From Mycolicibacterium stellerae (GTDB lineage Bacteria; Actinomycetota; Actinomycetes; Mycobacteriales; Mycobacteriaceae): a stretch of DNA of 64,000 nucleotides. The DNA is taken from contig NZ_RARC01000021.1 of the NCBI RefSeq assembly GCF_003719305.1, positions 1 to 64,000 on the forward strand, given 5' to 3'. Of the stretch, positions 17,574-26,326 are shown piece after piece (position 1 is the first letter of the stretch; the number at the start of each line of letters is the position of its first letter). The notes below the pieces were generated by a model. That model was not told where the DNA came from. It searched no databases and worked only from the letters and a program-made list of their open reading frames with translations. The position numbers and the translations under genes are program-made.

Positions 17574-17660
17574 ATGGACATGGGCGGTTGCCGACGGTAT
17601 CCGAGCCAGCGCGGCGCCGACCTCCGCGTCGACGGCGGCACTCTCCGCACCATCAACTGA
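17574..17660 (+). CDS. Possible 28-residue leader peptide
   Basis: ATG at 17574 has AGGAG 6-8 bases upstream and opens a frame of 28 codons (MDMGGCRRYP.. to ..LRTIN) ending 40 bases before the SDR start. It begins 14 bases after the operator. It may be a translated leader of the SDR mRNA or simply chance in GC-rich DNA. No similarity recognised. Confidence 0.25.
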   Translation: MDMGGCRRYPSQRGADLRVDGGTLRTIN

Positions 17661-17700
17661 GAAATCCCTCCGAAAATCCCATTCACAGTTAGGAATTGCC

Positions 17701-18579
17701 ATGTCTGATCGATCACGCGTCTTCCTCGTATCCGGCGCCTCCCGTGGACTTGGGCGTGCCATCACCGACGCCGCCCTGAGCGCCGGACACCGCGTCGTCG
17801 CCGGCGTCCGCTCGACCTCGGCACTCGACGATCTCGCCGAAGCGCACCCCGACCGCCTCGTCGTCGTCGAACTAGACGTCACCAACGGCGATCACGTGCA
17901 CGCCGCCGTCGCCACCGCCGTCGATCGGTTCGGGAGGCTCGACGTACTGGTCAACAACGCCGGCTATGCCAACATGGGAGCGATCGAGGACGTCGACTTC
18001 GACGACTTCCGCACCCAGATCGACACCAACTTCTTCGGGGTGGTGCGCCTGACCCAGGCCGCGCTACCCATCATGCGGGCCCAGCGCGCCGGCCACATCG
18101 TCCAGGTGTCCTCGGTGGGCGGGCGGCTGACACGGCCCGGCTTGGGCGCCTACCAGTCGGCCAAGTGGGCCGTCACCGGATTCTCCGGCGTTCTCGCCCA
18201 GGAGGTCGCGCCGCTGGGCATCAAGGTCACCGTATTGGAGCCCGGCGGCATGCGCACCGACTGGGCAGGTTCCTCGATGCGCATCGATTCCGTCCGCGAC
18301 GAGTACGCCGCAACCGTCGGCGCCGCCGCCGCGATGAGCAGCCCCGAGAACCTCAGCGCCAGTGACCCCGCCAAGGTGGCCACACTGCTGCTCGACGTCG
18401 TCGACATGGCCGAGCCGCCCGCGCGCCTCCTGGTCGGCCCAGACGCCTATCGCTATGCCACCGCCGCCGGACGCGACCTGCTCGCCACCGATGAGAAGTG
18501 GGCAGCGCTCAGCGTTTCCACCGTCGCCGACGACGCCACCAACGATCAACTGGATCCGCTCGGATCCGTCAACCACTGA
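17701..18579 (+). CDS. Short-chain dehydrogenase/reductase
   Basis: 292 residues, classical SDR. Cofactor motif SGASRGLGRA (about 11-20), NNAGYA (about 86), catalytic Ser in VSSVGG and YQSAK with Tyr and Lys (about 151-155). The Pro-Gly-Gly motif EPGGMRTDWAG follows. Resembles SDRs annotated as oxidoreductases acting on ketones or aldehydes; substrate unknown. Followed after 12 bases by an aldo/keto reductase, so two carbonyl reductases form one operon under TetR. Confidence 0.9.
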   Translation: MSDRSRVFLVSGASRGLGRAITDAALSAGHRVVAGVRSTSALDDLAEAHPDRLVVVELDVTNGDHVHAAVATAVDRFGRLDVLVNNAGYANMGAIEDVDFDDFRTQIDTNFFGVVRLTQAALPIMRAQRAGHIVQVSSVGGRLTRPGLGAYQSAKWAVTGFSGVLAQEVAPLGIKVTVLEPGGMRTDWAGSSMRIDSVRDEYAATVGAAAAMSSPENLSASDPAKVATLLLDVVDMAEPPARLLVGPDAYRYATAAGRDLLATDEKWAALSVSTVADDATNDQLDPLGSVNH

Positions 18580-18591
18580 GCCAGGGTCCAC

Positions 18592-19614
18592 ATGCTGGCA
18601 CGAGTCACACTGGGCCACTCCGATCTGTCGGTGCACGCGATCGGGCTGGGCTGTATGGGTATGTCGCAATCCTATGGCGCCACCGACGACGCCGCATCCA
18701 CAGCGACCATTCACACCGCACTCGACCTCGGTGTGGATTTTCTCGATACCTCCGACGTCTACGGCGCATCCGACATCACCTGGGGCGTGCCGATTCGCGG
18801 GTTCGGTCACAACGAGGAGTTGATCGGACGGGCGATTGCGGGACGGCGCGGCGACGTCGTGCTGGCCACCAAGTTCGCGGCGAAGATCAACCCGGATCGC
18901 ACCGGGATCGCCATCGACGGTCGCCCCCAATACGTCCGGGATGCATGCGAGGCCAGCCTGATCCGACTCCGCACCGACGTCATCGACCTGTACTATTACC
19001 ATCGCCTCGACCCCTCGGTGCCCATCGAAGACACCGTCGGCGCGATGAGCCAACTTGTTCAGGAAGGCAAGGTCCGCGCCATCGGGTTCAGCGAGATGGG
19101 CCCAGACCAGATTCGCCGCGCCCACTCCGTGCACCCCATCACAGCGCTGCAATCCGAATACTCGCTGTGGGAACGCGGGGTCGAAAACGGCGTCATCTCG
19201 ACCTGTCGCGAACTCGGCATCACGCTGGTTCCCTACAGTCCCCTTGGCAGGTCTGCGCTGACCGGTCGACTGAAAGCTGGCCAACAGTTCGGACCGGGTG
19301 ACTTTCGTGCGACCAACCCCAGATTCTCCTCGGCCAACCTCGCCACGAACCTCCAGCCCGTCGAAGAACTCACTGCGATGGCTGATGCAAAGGGTTGTCG
19401 CCCAGGACAACTCGTGTTGGCATGGCTGCTCGCTCAGCCGCTGGACGTCGTGCCGATACCCGGCACCAAGCGCGCCGAGTTCGTGCGAGAGAACATCGCC
19501 GCCACCACCGTCGCGATCAGCGCCGACGAAGCCGCCTACCTTTCACAGGTCTTCGCAGCGGACCGCATAACCGGCGAGCGGTATGCCGCAGCGCACGCCC
19601 GAACGATCAGATGA
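18592..19614 (+). CDS. Aldo/keto reductase (AKR13-like)
   Basis: 340 residues. Tetrad Asp and Tyr in FLDTSDVYGASD, Lys in VLATKFAAK, His in DLYYYHRLDP; cofactor-binding end IPGTKRAEFVRENIAA. The GLGCMGMSQSYG start is typical of the AKR13/YakC-like group. Co-transcribed with the SDR upstream. The second unrelated-operon AKR in the window; the two share fold but not neighbours. Confidence 0.9.
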   Translation: MLARVTLGHSDLSVHAIGLGCMGMSQSYGATDDAASTATIHTALDLGVDFLDTSDVYGASDITWGVPIRGFGHNEELIGRAIAGRRGDVVLATKFAAKINPDRTGIAIDGRPQYVRDACEASLIRLRTDVIDLYYYHRLDPSVPIEDTVGAMSQLVQEGKVRAIGFSEMGPDQIRRAHSVHPITALQSEYSLWERGVENGVISTCRELGITLVPYSPLGRSALTGRLKAGQQFGPGDFRATNPRFSSANLATNLQPVEELTAMADAKGCRPGQLVLAWLLAQPLDVVPIPGTKRAEFVRENIAATTVAISADEAAYLSQVFAADRITGERYAAAHARTIR

Positions 19615-19715
19615 CCCTACGGGGATCAGGACCGGCGTTTGGTCGAGATCGGCCCGGAATAGTGCCTGTGCGCCAATTGTTGGCCCGAAGCGAAACCACC
19701 GTATGGAGGCGATTC

Positions 19716-20384
19716 ATGAAGATCGGAATCATTGGGGCAGGCCAGATTGGCGGCACGCTGACGCGCAGACTGCGCCAACTCGGACACGAGGTGATCGTGT
19801 CGAACTCACGTTCTCCTGAAACACTTGCCGACCTGGCGAAGGAGACTGGTGCGACGGCTGTCTGGGCCAAGGATGCCGCCGCGGACGCCGACCTTGTCGT
19901 CGTGAGCATTCCGCAGAAGAACGTTCCGGACCTCGCCGACGGAATCGTCGATGCCCGTAAACCGGGTGCCCCCGTGATTGAGACCAACAACTACTACCCC
20001 CAACAGCGTGACGGTGACATCGCGGGCATCGAGGACGGTCAGGTCGAGAGTGCGTGGGTCGCGGAGCAGATCGGTGCACCGGTGTACAAGGGGTTCAACG
20101 GGATCTGGTGGAAGCATCTGCTGGAGAAGGGAACGCCGAGCGGCACACCGAACCGCATCGCACTCCCGATCGCCGGCGAGGACGGACCTGGTCGTGAACT
20201 GGTCCACGACATCGTCGAACAACTCGGATTCGAGCCGGTCAATGCCGGCCCGATTTCCGAATCGTGGCGCCAGCAGCCCGGAACACCCGTGTACGGCAAG
20301 GACTTCGACGCAGACGACACCCGGAAGGCGCTCGCCGAGGCGACGCCCGAACGGACTTCCGAATGGAGCGCGCGCACCGCGTGA
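19716..20384 (+). CDS. NADP-binding reductase, F420-dependent NADP reductase-like
   Basis: 222 residues from ATG 19716, with TGGAGG 7-8 bases upstream. N-terminal Rossmann fold GIIGAGQIGGTLTRRLRQLGHEV with VSNSRSPETL binding the NADP phosphate; then ADLVVVSIPQKNVPDL, VIETNNYYPQQRDG and KGFNGIWWKHL as in NPD (NADP oxidoreductase, coenzyme F420-dependent) proteins. Members often act on other substrates in mycobacteria. 101 bases after the AKR; probably its own promoter. Confidence 0.85.
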   Translation: MKIGIIGAGQIGGTLTRRLRQLGHEVIVSNSRSPETLADLAKETGATAVWAKDAAADADLVVVSIPQKNVPDLADGIVDARKPGAPVIETNNYYPQQRDGDIAGIEDGQVESAWVAEQIGAPVYKGFNGIWWKHLLEKGTPSGTPNRIALPIAGEDGPGRELVHDIVEQLGFEPVNAGPISESWRQQPGTPVYGKDFDADDTRKALAEATPERTSEWSARTA

Positions 20385-20440
20385 GCCGGTTGCGGCAGTC
20401 GGATGCACCGTCAATCGGACAACGCCGGATGCAGCGTCGT

Positions 20441-21526
20441 TCAGGCCCGTCGATGGGCCGCGTAGAAGTCCACATGAGCGCGCGCGGCGGCCTCCCACGT
20501 CATCGACTCGGCCAGTGTCCGCCCCGCAGCCGCACGGCTGCCGTCACCGAGCGCGGCCGCCATCGCGTCGGCGAGGCCGCGCGGTTCGCGGGCATAGCGC
20601 ACCGTCTCGCCGAACACCTCGTGCAGCACCGGCAGATCGCGGGTTACGACGGGCCGCTGCGCTGCAAGGGCTTCCATGGCGGCAAGGCCGAAGCCCTCCT
20701 TGGTGGAGGGGAAAGCGAAGACCTCGCAGGCGGCCACCAGGGACGGCAGGTCGTCGTCTTCGACGGCGCCGAGGATCACCGGCGACACGTCCAACTCAGC
20801 GCACAGCGCCTCGAACTCAGCCCGGTAGTCGCGGTAGTCGAACAACGTCTCCCCGCCCGCGATCACCAGCGAGACCGCCGGAAACTGTTGCCGGAACAGC
20901 GAATAGGCCGCCACCAGATCGAGCGACCCTTTGCGCGGTTCGATACCGCCGACCGCCAGTACGTACTGCCCGAGGTCATTACGCCACCGGGCGCGCCGCC
21001 CCGCTGCAGACGCTGACGCCGCCTCGATGAACCTGTCGGCCCGCACACCGTTGGGGATGACTGTCGGTGCCAGGCCCCAGCCTGCGGTGACTTCGGCGGC
21101 TACCGCAGCGGAGACGCAGATGCGGGCGTAGGGCTCGACCACGGCCTTCTCGTGGCATTCGGCCAGTATCGGCGTGGTGAACTGATCGAGATGGTGGATG
21201 GTGCGAATGCACGAGCCGACGGCGTTGGCGCTGATGCAGTCCTGGGCATGGACGATGTCATAGTCGTCGGGGGTGAAGGTGCGCCGCAGCGATTCGATGG
21301 ATCGCACGATCCGGCCGGTCACCGTCTCGCCGTCGCGGTCGGGGAAGTCGACCAGTCGCACGCCGACTGCGGGATCGACCTCTCGGAAGAAACCCCGATC
21401 GCCTTGGCGTGCCAGTGACCACACCGTCACCTCGAGGCCCATCGCAGCCAGCGCCTCGGCGAGGTTGAGGGTGTGTACGACACCGCCGCGCGGTTTGGTG
21501 GAATAGGTGACCAGCGCAACCCTCAT
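20441..21526 (-). CDS. MSMEG_0565-family glycosyltransferase (GT4)
   Basis: 361 residues, GT-B fold. N-terminal donor region RVALVTYSTKPRGGVVHTLNLAEALAAMG, C-terminal nucleotide-sugar domain with VGGIEPRKGSLDLVAAY and PSTKEGFGLAAMEALAAQRPVVTRDLPVLHEVFGE (the E-x7-E motif). Last gene of the extended Nit1C operon, overlapping the hydrolase-like gene by ATGA (21523-21526). This family travels with Nit1C in actinobacteria, suggesting that the cluster's product is glycosylated (inference). Confidence 0.85.
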   Translation of the reverse strand: MRVALVTYSTKPRGGVVHTLNLAEALAAMGLEVTVWSLARQGDRGFFREVDPAVGVRLVDFPDRDGETVTGRIVRSIESLRRTFTPDDYDIVHAQDCISANAVGSCIRTIHHLDQFTTPILAECHEKAVVEPYARICVSAAVAAEVTAGWGLAPTVIPNGVRADRFIEAASASAAGRRARWRNDLGQYVLAVGGIEPRKGSLDLVAAYSLFRQQFPAVSLVIAGGETLFDYRDYRAEFEALCAELDVSPVILGAVEDDDLPSLVAACEVFAFPSTKEGFGLAAMEALAAQRPVVTRDLPVLHEVFGETVRYAREPRGLADAMAAALGDGSRAAAGRTLAESMTWEAAARAHVDFYAAHRRA

Positions 21527-22380
21527 GGCTGAGCCTGATCCGACGGGGCTTGGTAGGCGTCGACACGGCGTTCCGCCAGATGGTTCAAAACTCTTCGTGC
21601 CCTCGTGATTTCGGCGTCGACGTCGATGTCGACCTTCGCGAGGCCGCCCTTGGATCGGGTGGTGGCCAGAACGTCGCCGCCGGGGCCGACGACCTTGGCC
21701 TGTCCGAGGAACCGCAGTGAACCCATGATCCCGGTCTGGTTGGACGACACCACAACCACCTGGTTCTCGGCCGCCCGCGCGCAGTCATACAGGTCGAACA
21801 GTCGCGACTGCCGATCGGCGGGCAGCCGCGATGCCCTGTCGGTGACGCTGGCAGGCCACGCAGACAGTGCCGCGATGATCTGAGCGCCGTCAAGCGCCAG
21901 CGCCCGCGCCGATTCGGGGAAGGTCTTGTCGTAGTCGATGAGCATGCCGACCCGCCCGACCGGAGTGTCGAAGGCGGCGAAGGAGTCTCCGGCCAGGTAG
22001 GCGAGCATCTCGCCGGCCGGTTGGTGCACCTTGCGGTGCCTGCCGAGCTCGCCGTCGCCGGACACGCAGATCGCCGAGTTGTAGCGGCCACCGCCGACGG
22101 CACCTTCGGCGTATCCGACACAGACTGTCATCGGTCCGGCCGCTGCGATCACCGCCGCGATCTCGGGGCCGTCGGGGTCAAGGGCCGGCGGCAGGTCTGT
22201 CGGGTCGGGTTCACGCAAGTCGCCGATGTAGCCACCTAAACAAGCGTCCGGGAACACCAACAGCTGCACGCCTTCTCGCGACGCAGCCTCGATGATGCCG
22301 ACCACCTTGCCGACGCCTCGGTCGATGTCGCGGCCGAAGTGCGCCGCTACCGCGGCGATCGTCACCGGGGCCATGTGCAC
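21523..22380 (-). CDS. Nitrilase-superfamily protein with catalytic Cys and Glu replaced
   Basis: 285 residues, nitrilase fold, clearly homologous to the nitrilase at 27890-28789. Alignment by eye: Glu41 of that enzyme (LPEAAIGGY) is Asp45 here (FPDACLGGY); Lys120 is kept (RKVHQP, Lys117); the nucleophile Cys152 (LQICYDKAFPE) is Asp149 here (MLIDYDKTFPE). The DNA at this codon reads GAC on the coding strand. Without the thiol, nitrilase chemistry is not possible, so it may be a scaffold, a regulatory partner of the active nitrilase or a new activity. In-operon, overlapping the glycosyltransferase and 4 bases after the fusion protein gene. Confidence 0.85.
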   Translation of the reverse strand: MHMAPVTIAAVAAHFGRDIDRGVGKVVGIIEAASREGVQLLVFPDACLGGYIGDLREPDPTDLPPALDPDGPEIAAVIAAAGPMTVCVGYAEGAVGGGRYNSAICVSGDGELGRHRKVHQPAGEMLAYLAGDSFAAFDTPVGRVGMLIDYDKTFPESARALALDGAQIIAALSAWPASVTDRASRLPADRQSRLFDLYDCARAAENQVVVVSSNQTGIMGSLRFLGQAKVVGPGGDVLATTRSKGGLAKVDIDVDAEITRARRVLNHLAERRVDAYQAPSDQAQP

Positions 22381-22384
22381 CCGC

Positions 22385-23800
22385 TCATGCCCGTCCCAAA
22401 CCTGTCACCCCCGACGCCACCACCGTTGTCACCGCCCCGTCAGGCCAGCGCAGCCGCACCCCGGGCTCGGTCGTCAGACGGCCGCACACCGCGCTAGTCA
22501 CGCCGGTCGGCGTCGGCGGGATCCGCTGGTCTCGATCGGCGGACAGCATGCCGAAGCCTGGGAAACACGTCAGCCACGATGCCATCTCCGCACCGGCAGG
22601 GCGGGGAATGGCCGAAACATCCAGATCCACCCCGGTCCCACTGGCCTCGGCGAGCATCCCTGCGGTGCCTGCGATGCCCGCCATGCTGACGTCCTTGGCG
22701 GCGCGGGGCCGCATCCCGGCGACCAGTTCGCCGAGCCGTGCCAGATCGTCTGAACTGCGGGTACTGGAGGAGTCCCACTGACGGCCGTGGTAGCCGGGTC
22801 GCCAACCGCCGGACAGATCGACGGTCAATCGGACGTCGTCTCCCACCGATCCGCCACCCGCCGGTACCGGATCGGCAGCCCGGCCCAGCGCGGTCACCGC
22901 CAAGGATGCGGGTACCCCCAGCTGCGTGTGACCACCCAGCACCGGAACTCGCCACGCCGCCGAGGCTCGCGCCATGCCGCGCATGATGCGCGTCAACAGC
23001 GACTGGGTGGGGGCGCCGACCGCGTCGAGGAGGGCCACCGGAGTGGCTCCCATTGCGGCGAGGTCGTTGACGTTCACCAGTACCGAACACCACCCCGCCC
23101 ACTCGGGATCGCGTTCCACCATCGACGGGATGATCGCGTCGCAGGCGGCGATGAGATCGCTGCCGGGGAGTGGCACACCGTCGTCGCCGACGAACCCGGC
23201 CGGGCCGAGCCCGCCTGCGACGGCCCGCAGTGGGTCAACTGTGGCAGCCAGGAACGATTTGGTGGCATCCGCGACGCGCTGAATCTGGTTCAGCGGCCAG
23301 CTCATTCGAACGTGGGGCTGCCCGGCTACCGTGCAGTCGCCGTGATTCTCCCAGCCGAGCCCGGTGAACTGGGGCGCGTAGCGCCGCTGGACGGCGGCGT
23401 CGAACCTCAGCGCCCCCGCCGTCTCGACGTACGCGCACGCTGCGCGAATCAACGCCGCCCCGATACCGGTGGCGTGCGCCGACGGTTCGACCACCAGCCG
23501 GCTGCCGGTCCACCAACCGATGTCGGGGGCGCAGCGGGGCGACAATCGCACTCCACCGAGCACGTGGCCGTCCGGTGTGGTGGCGACGAGCACGACGGTG
23601 CGCGGGTCATCGTCGAGGTCATCGCGGTCGGTGCCGTCGAAGAGACTCTGGTCGACGACAAACGCCTCGCGCCGCATTCGCCGATAGGCCGCCAACTCAC
23701 CCGGCCCCTCGGCGGGGCCGATCAGGAAGCTCGGTGAGGCCGCCACCGGGCTGCCCGCCAGGATCGACAGGTCGATCGCGCTCTGCCGCATGGCCGTCAC
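22385..23800 (-). CDS. GNAT acetyltransferase-AIR synthase-like fusion (NitE-NitF type)
   Basis: 471 residues from GTG 23800, which overlaps the radical SAM stop as GTGA; MTAMRQS follows, so an ATG at 23791 is an alternative. N-terminal GNAT domain (MSMEG_0567/Sll0786 family) about 20-185, with RREAFVVDQSLF, GGVRLSPR and SAHATGIGAALIRAAC, the acetyl-CoA loop. C-terminal AIR synthase/SelD/HypE-type ATP-binding domain about 200-470, with SVLVNVNDLAAMGATPVALLD, GGHTQLGVPASLAVTALG and AAKDVSMAGIAGTAGM. In other Nit1C clusters the two are separate genes, so they likely act together. Confidence 0.85.
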   Translation of the reverse strand: MTAMRQSAIDLSILAGSPVAASPSFLIGPAEGPGELAAYRRMRREAFVVDQSLFDGTDRDDLDDDPRTVVLVATTPDGHVLGGVRLSPRCAPDIGWWTGSRLVVEPSAHATGIGAALIRAACAYVETAGALRFDAAVQRRYAPQFTGLGWENHGDCTVAGQPHVRMSWPLNQIQRVADATKSFLAATVDPLRAVAGGLGPAGFVGDDGVPLPGSDLIAACDAIIPSMVERDPEWAGWCSVLVNVNDLAAMGATPVALLDAVGAPTQSLLTRIMRGMARASAAWRVPVLGGHTQLGVPASLAVTALGRAADPVPAGGGSVGDDVRLTVDLSGGWRPGYHGRQWDSSSTRSSDDLARLGELVAGMRPRAAKDVSMAGIAGTAGMLAEASGTGVDLDVSAIPRPAGAEMASWLTCFPGFGMLSADRDQRIPPTPTGVTSAVCGRLTTEPGVRLRWPDGAVTTVVASGVTGLGRA

Positions 23801-24867
23801 CCGCCCAGGTTCTGCAGCACGCCACATGCCCCGCAGGATGCGCAGCCGGCGCGCTGATCCGCACCGGCCATGCCCGCCATCTGCAACGCGGCGGCGACCT
23901 CACGTGACACCTTCTCCACGACGGCAGCGTCCGGAGCGTGCGCGCGGTCGACGTCGACGGCCAGCGACCCCGGGTGTGGACGAAACGGCACCACGAACGG
24001 GTAGACGCCCATCTCGATGAGTTCTGCGGCGCCCGCGATCAGCTCGTCGGGATCCTCGCCGAGGCCCACCAGCAGGTAAGTCGACACCTGGTTGCGGCCG
24101 AACACCCGCACCGCTTCACTCCACGCCTGCCGGTACTGCGTCAATGACACGCTGGCCTTGCCCGGCATCCAGCGACGGCGCACATCGTCATCGAGTGATT
24201 CGACGTGGATGCCAATGGAATCCGCGCCGGCTTCCCGCAACTCGGTGATCACCGCGAGGTCTTCGGGTGGTTCACACTGCACCTGGATCGGCAGCCAAGG
24301 CACCGCTGCCTTGACGGCCCGCACACATCGGCCTAGGTGTCGGGCGCCGCGGTCGGCGCCCGCTGACGTGCCGGTGGTCATCACCATCTGCGTGACACCG
24401 TCGAGGCGGACGGCGGCCTCGGCCACCTCGGCGAGTTCGGCGGGCCGCTTCACCGCAGTGGTGGCGCCCGCCCGCAGCGACTCCTCGATCGAACAGAACC
24501 GGCAGCGCTGATCGGGGGCGTAGCGCACGCACGTCTGCACCACCGTGGTCGCCAGCACGTTGCGGCCGTGCAGTTTGGCGAGCTTCTCGTAGGGCACCCC
24601 GTCGTCGGTCGCCAGGTCGTAGAACTTGGGCCGCTCGATCACCTGCACGTCAAGGCCGGTGTCCACACCGTCGCGCAACACTTGACTTCCGTCGAACACA
24701 AACGGACTCTTCGGGTTACGAGGTATCGCGGCGTTGATGCCGTCGATCACCAAGTGGCCGTCATCGCTGGGACCGGCACCGGCCGTGCGGCGCAGCGGGG
24801 GACGGCCCCGGATGCCCAGCAGGGCCAGGTCGACCCGCGTCGAAACGTTCATGAGCGTTCTCCTCAT
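23797..24867 (-). CDS. nitD: MSMEG_0568-family radical SAM protein (NitD)
   Basis: 356 residues. The cluster-binding cysteines are Cys113, Cys122 and Cys125 (CVRYAPDQRCRFC), a C-x8-C-x2-C spacing instead of C-x3-C-x2-C. Later barrel motifs: TTGTSAGADRG, PIQVQCEPPEDLAVITELREAGADSIGIHVES, TYLLVGLGEDPDEL and PFVVPFRPHPGS. The C-terminus has a second Cys group (GCASCGACG), likely an auxiliary iron-sulfur site. Radical SAM proteins make a 5'-deoxyadenosyl radical; the substrate is unknown. Overlaps both neighbours by 4 bases. Confidence 0.9.
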   Translation of the reverse strand: MRRTLMNVSTRVDLALLGIRGRPPLRRTAGAGPSDDGHLVIDGINAAIPRNPKSPFVFDGSQVLRDGVDTGLDVQVIERPKFYDLATDDGVPYEKLAKLHGRNVLATTVVQTCVRYAPDQRCRFCSIEESLRAGATTAVKRPAELAEVAEAAVRLDGVTQMVMTTGTSAGADRGARHLGRCVRAVKAAVPWLPIQVQCEPPEDLAVITELREAGADSIGIHVESLDDDVRRRWMPGKASVSLTQYRQAWSEAVRVFGRNQVSTYLLVGLGEDPDELIAGAAELIEMGVYPFVVPFRPHPGSLAVDVDRAHAPDAAVVEKVSREVAAALQMAGMAGADQRAGCASCGACGVLQNLGG

Positions 24868-26315
24868 ACCTTTGAATGCGTCGGTGTGCGGAAGGTGCTG
24901 CGGCGAACCTTGCCTGCGGAATTGCGTAACGGGTTGCGGGTGAAGTCGATTCGTGATGGCACCTCGGCCTCTGTGAGCCGCCGTCGTGCGAACCGGGTGA
25001 GCGTGCTGGCGGTGACCTCACCGGCGAGGTGACCCTGGGGATCACTTTCGACCTCGACGACTGCGGCGACTCCGCGCCCGTCCGGCAGTCCAAACGCTAC
25101 GGCGCCGCGCACCCGCGGGTGGGATTCCAGCGCGTGCTCGACCCGCGACGGGTACACGGCGGTGCCCTCGTGCCGGATCACGTCGTCGGACCGATCGACG
25201 ACGGTCAGGTAACCGTCCTCGTCCAGACGGCCGAGATCGCCGAGGGTGTCCCAGCCGTCCTCGGTGCGCTGTGATCGCCCGCCGACATAGGTGTACGTGG
25301 GGTTCTCGCCACGCCGCATCCAGACCTGGCCGATCTCACCGATATCCGCCGGCGACCCGTCGCCGCGAAGGACGCGGATCCGGGTGCCCCCGACGGGCCT
25401 GCCGACACTTCCTGGGCGCTGCAGCCATTCGGTGCCGGTGATCATGGTGAGCCCGTTGGACTCGCTGCCCGCGTAGACCTCGATGACCTTCTCGGCGCCG
25501 AGCCAGGCGATCAGTTCACGCTTGTCCGCCGGAGAGCACGAGGCCCCCATGTGCAGCACCGACTCCAGCGAACTCATGTCGAACCTGCGCGGTGCACGCA
25601 CCAACCGGTGAATCTGGCTCGGTGACAACAATGTCCACGTGACGGCGTGCCGTTGCACCAGCTCGCCGAAGCGTTGCTCGTCGAAACCGTCCTCGAGCAC
25701 CAGCCGATGCCCGGTGAGCAGGCCGCGGAAGGCATACGTGAAGGCCGCCGAGTGCCACAACGGCGCGGTGACCAGTTGAACGGCGCGCTGCGGCAGGAAG
25801 GCCGCGACCGGCCGGCCCGGATCAGTCAGCGCGGGTGCAGCGGCCTTGACGATCTTCGGGCGTCCTGTGCTGCCTGACGATGTGGGTGCCTTCCAGCATG
25901 ACGCCCACACATCGGGCAACTGCGCTGCGCTGCGCTGGGCGACGAATCCTTTTGGCACCCAAGGAATCGTCGGGTCCGTCGGCGGGGCGCCGACGGCCAG
26001 CGCTGGCCGGGCGAGCCGTTCCAGAGCGGCGCGCTCGCTGTCCGGCAGCGACGGCGACACCGGATGGGGAATGGCCCCCGCCTTCCAGATCGCCGCGCAG
26101 GCGACGACGAACTCGACGCAGTTCGGCAACGTGACCGCAACGAGGTCGTCGCGGCCGACACCGCGGGCCAGGTATTCGCGCGCCAGTCGGTTGCTCTGCC
26201 GGTCGAGTTCGGCTGCGGTTACGGACAGCCGCTCGTCGTCGCTGATCACCACGATCTCGTCGGGGCAGTCTCGAGCCCTGCCGGTGATGACTCGCGAAAA
26301 CGACTGGCGTGCCAC
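24864..26315 (-). CDS. AMP-forming acyl-CoA synthetase/ligase
   Basis: 483 residues, ANL superfamily. P-loop-like motif PTSSGSTGRPKIVK (about 144-157), A5 motif EVYAGSESNG, A7 TLGDLGRLDEDGY, A8 RSDDVIRHEGTAVYPSRVE and the catalytic Lys in NSAGKVRRS near the C-terminus. It activates a carboxylate as acyl-AMP. Not part of the seven-gene core of Nit1C but fused into the middle of this operon by ATGA overlap with radical SAM, so it is an added step: a carboxylic acid joined to CoA, an amine or a carrier (inference). Confidence 0.9.
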   Translation of the reverse strand: MARQSFSRVITGRARDCPDEIVVISDDERLSVTAAELDRQSNRLAREYLARGVGRDDLVAVTLPNCVEFVVACAAIWKAGAIPHPVSPSLPDSERAALERLARPALAVGAPPTDPTIPWVPKGFVAQRSAAQLPDVWASCWKAPTSSGSTGRPKIVKAAAPALTDPGRPVAAFLPQRAVQLVTAPLWHSAAFTYAFRGLLTGHRLVLEDGFDEQRFGELVQRHAVTWTLLSPSQIHRLVRAPRRFDMSSLESVLHMGASCSPADKRELIAWLGAEKVIEVYAGSESNGLTMITGTEWLQRPGSVGRPVGGTRIRVLRGDGSPADIGEIGQVWMRRGENPTYTYVGGRSQRTEDGWDTLGDLGRLDEDGYLTVVDRSDDVIRHEGTAVYPSRVEHALESHPRVRGAVAFGLPDGRGVAAVVEVESDPQGHLAGEVTASTLTRFARRRLTEAEVPSRIDFTRNPLRNSAGKVRRSTFRTPTHSKV

Positions 26316-26326
26316 GGCGTGATCCC

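Noticed and set aside
18064..19410. 448-codon minus frame across SDR and AKR
   Set aside because: Spans two well-supported genes antisense; no domain.
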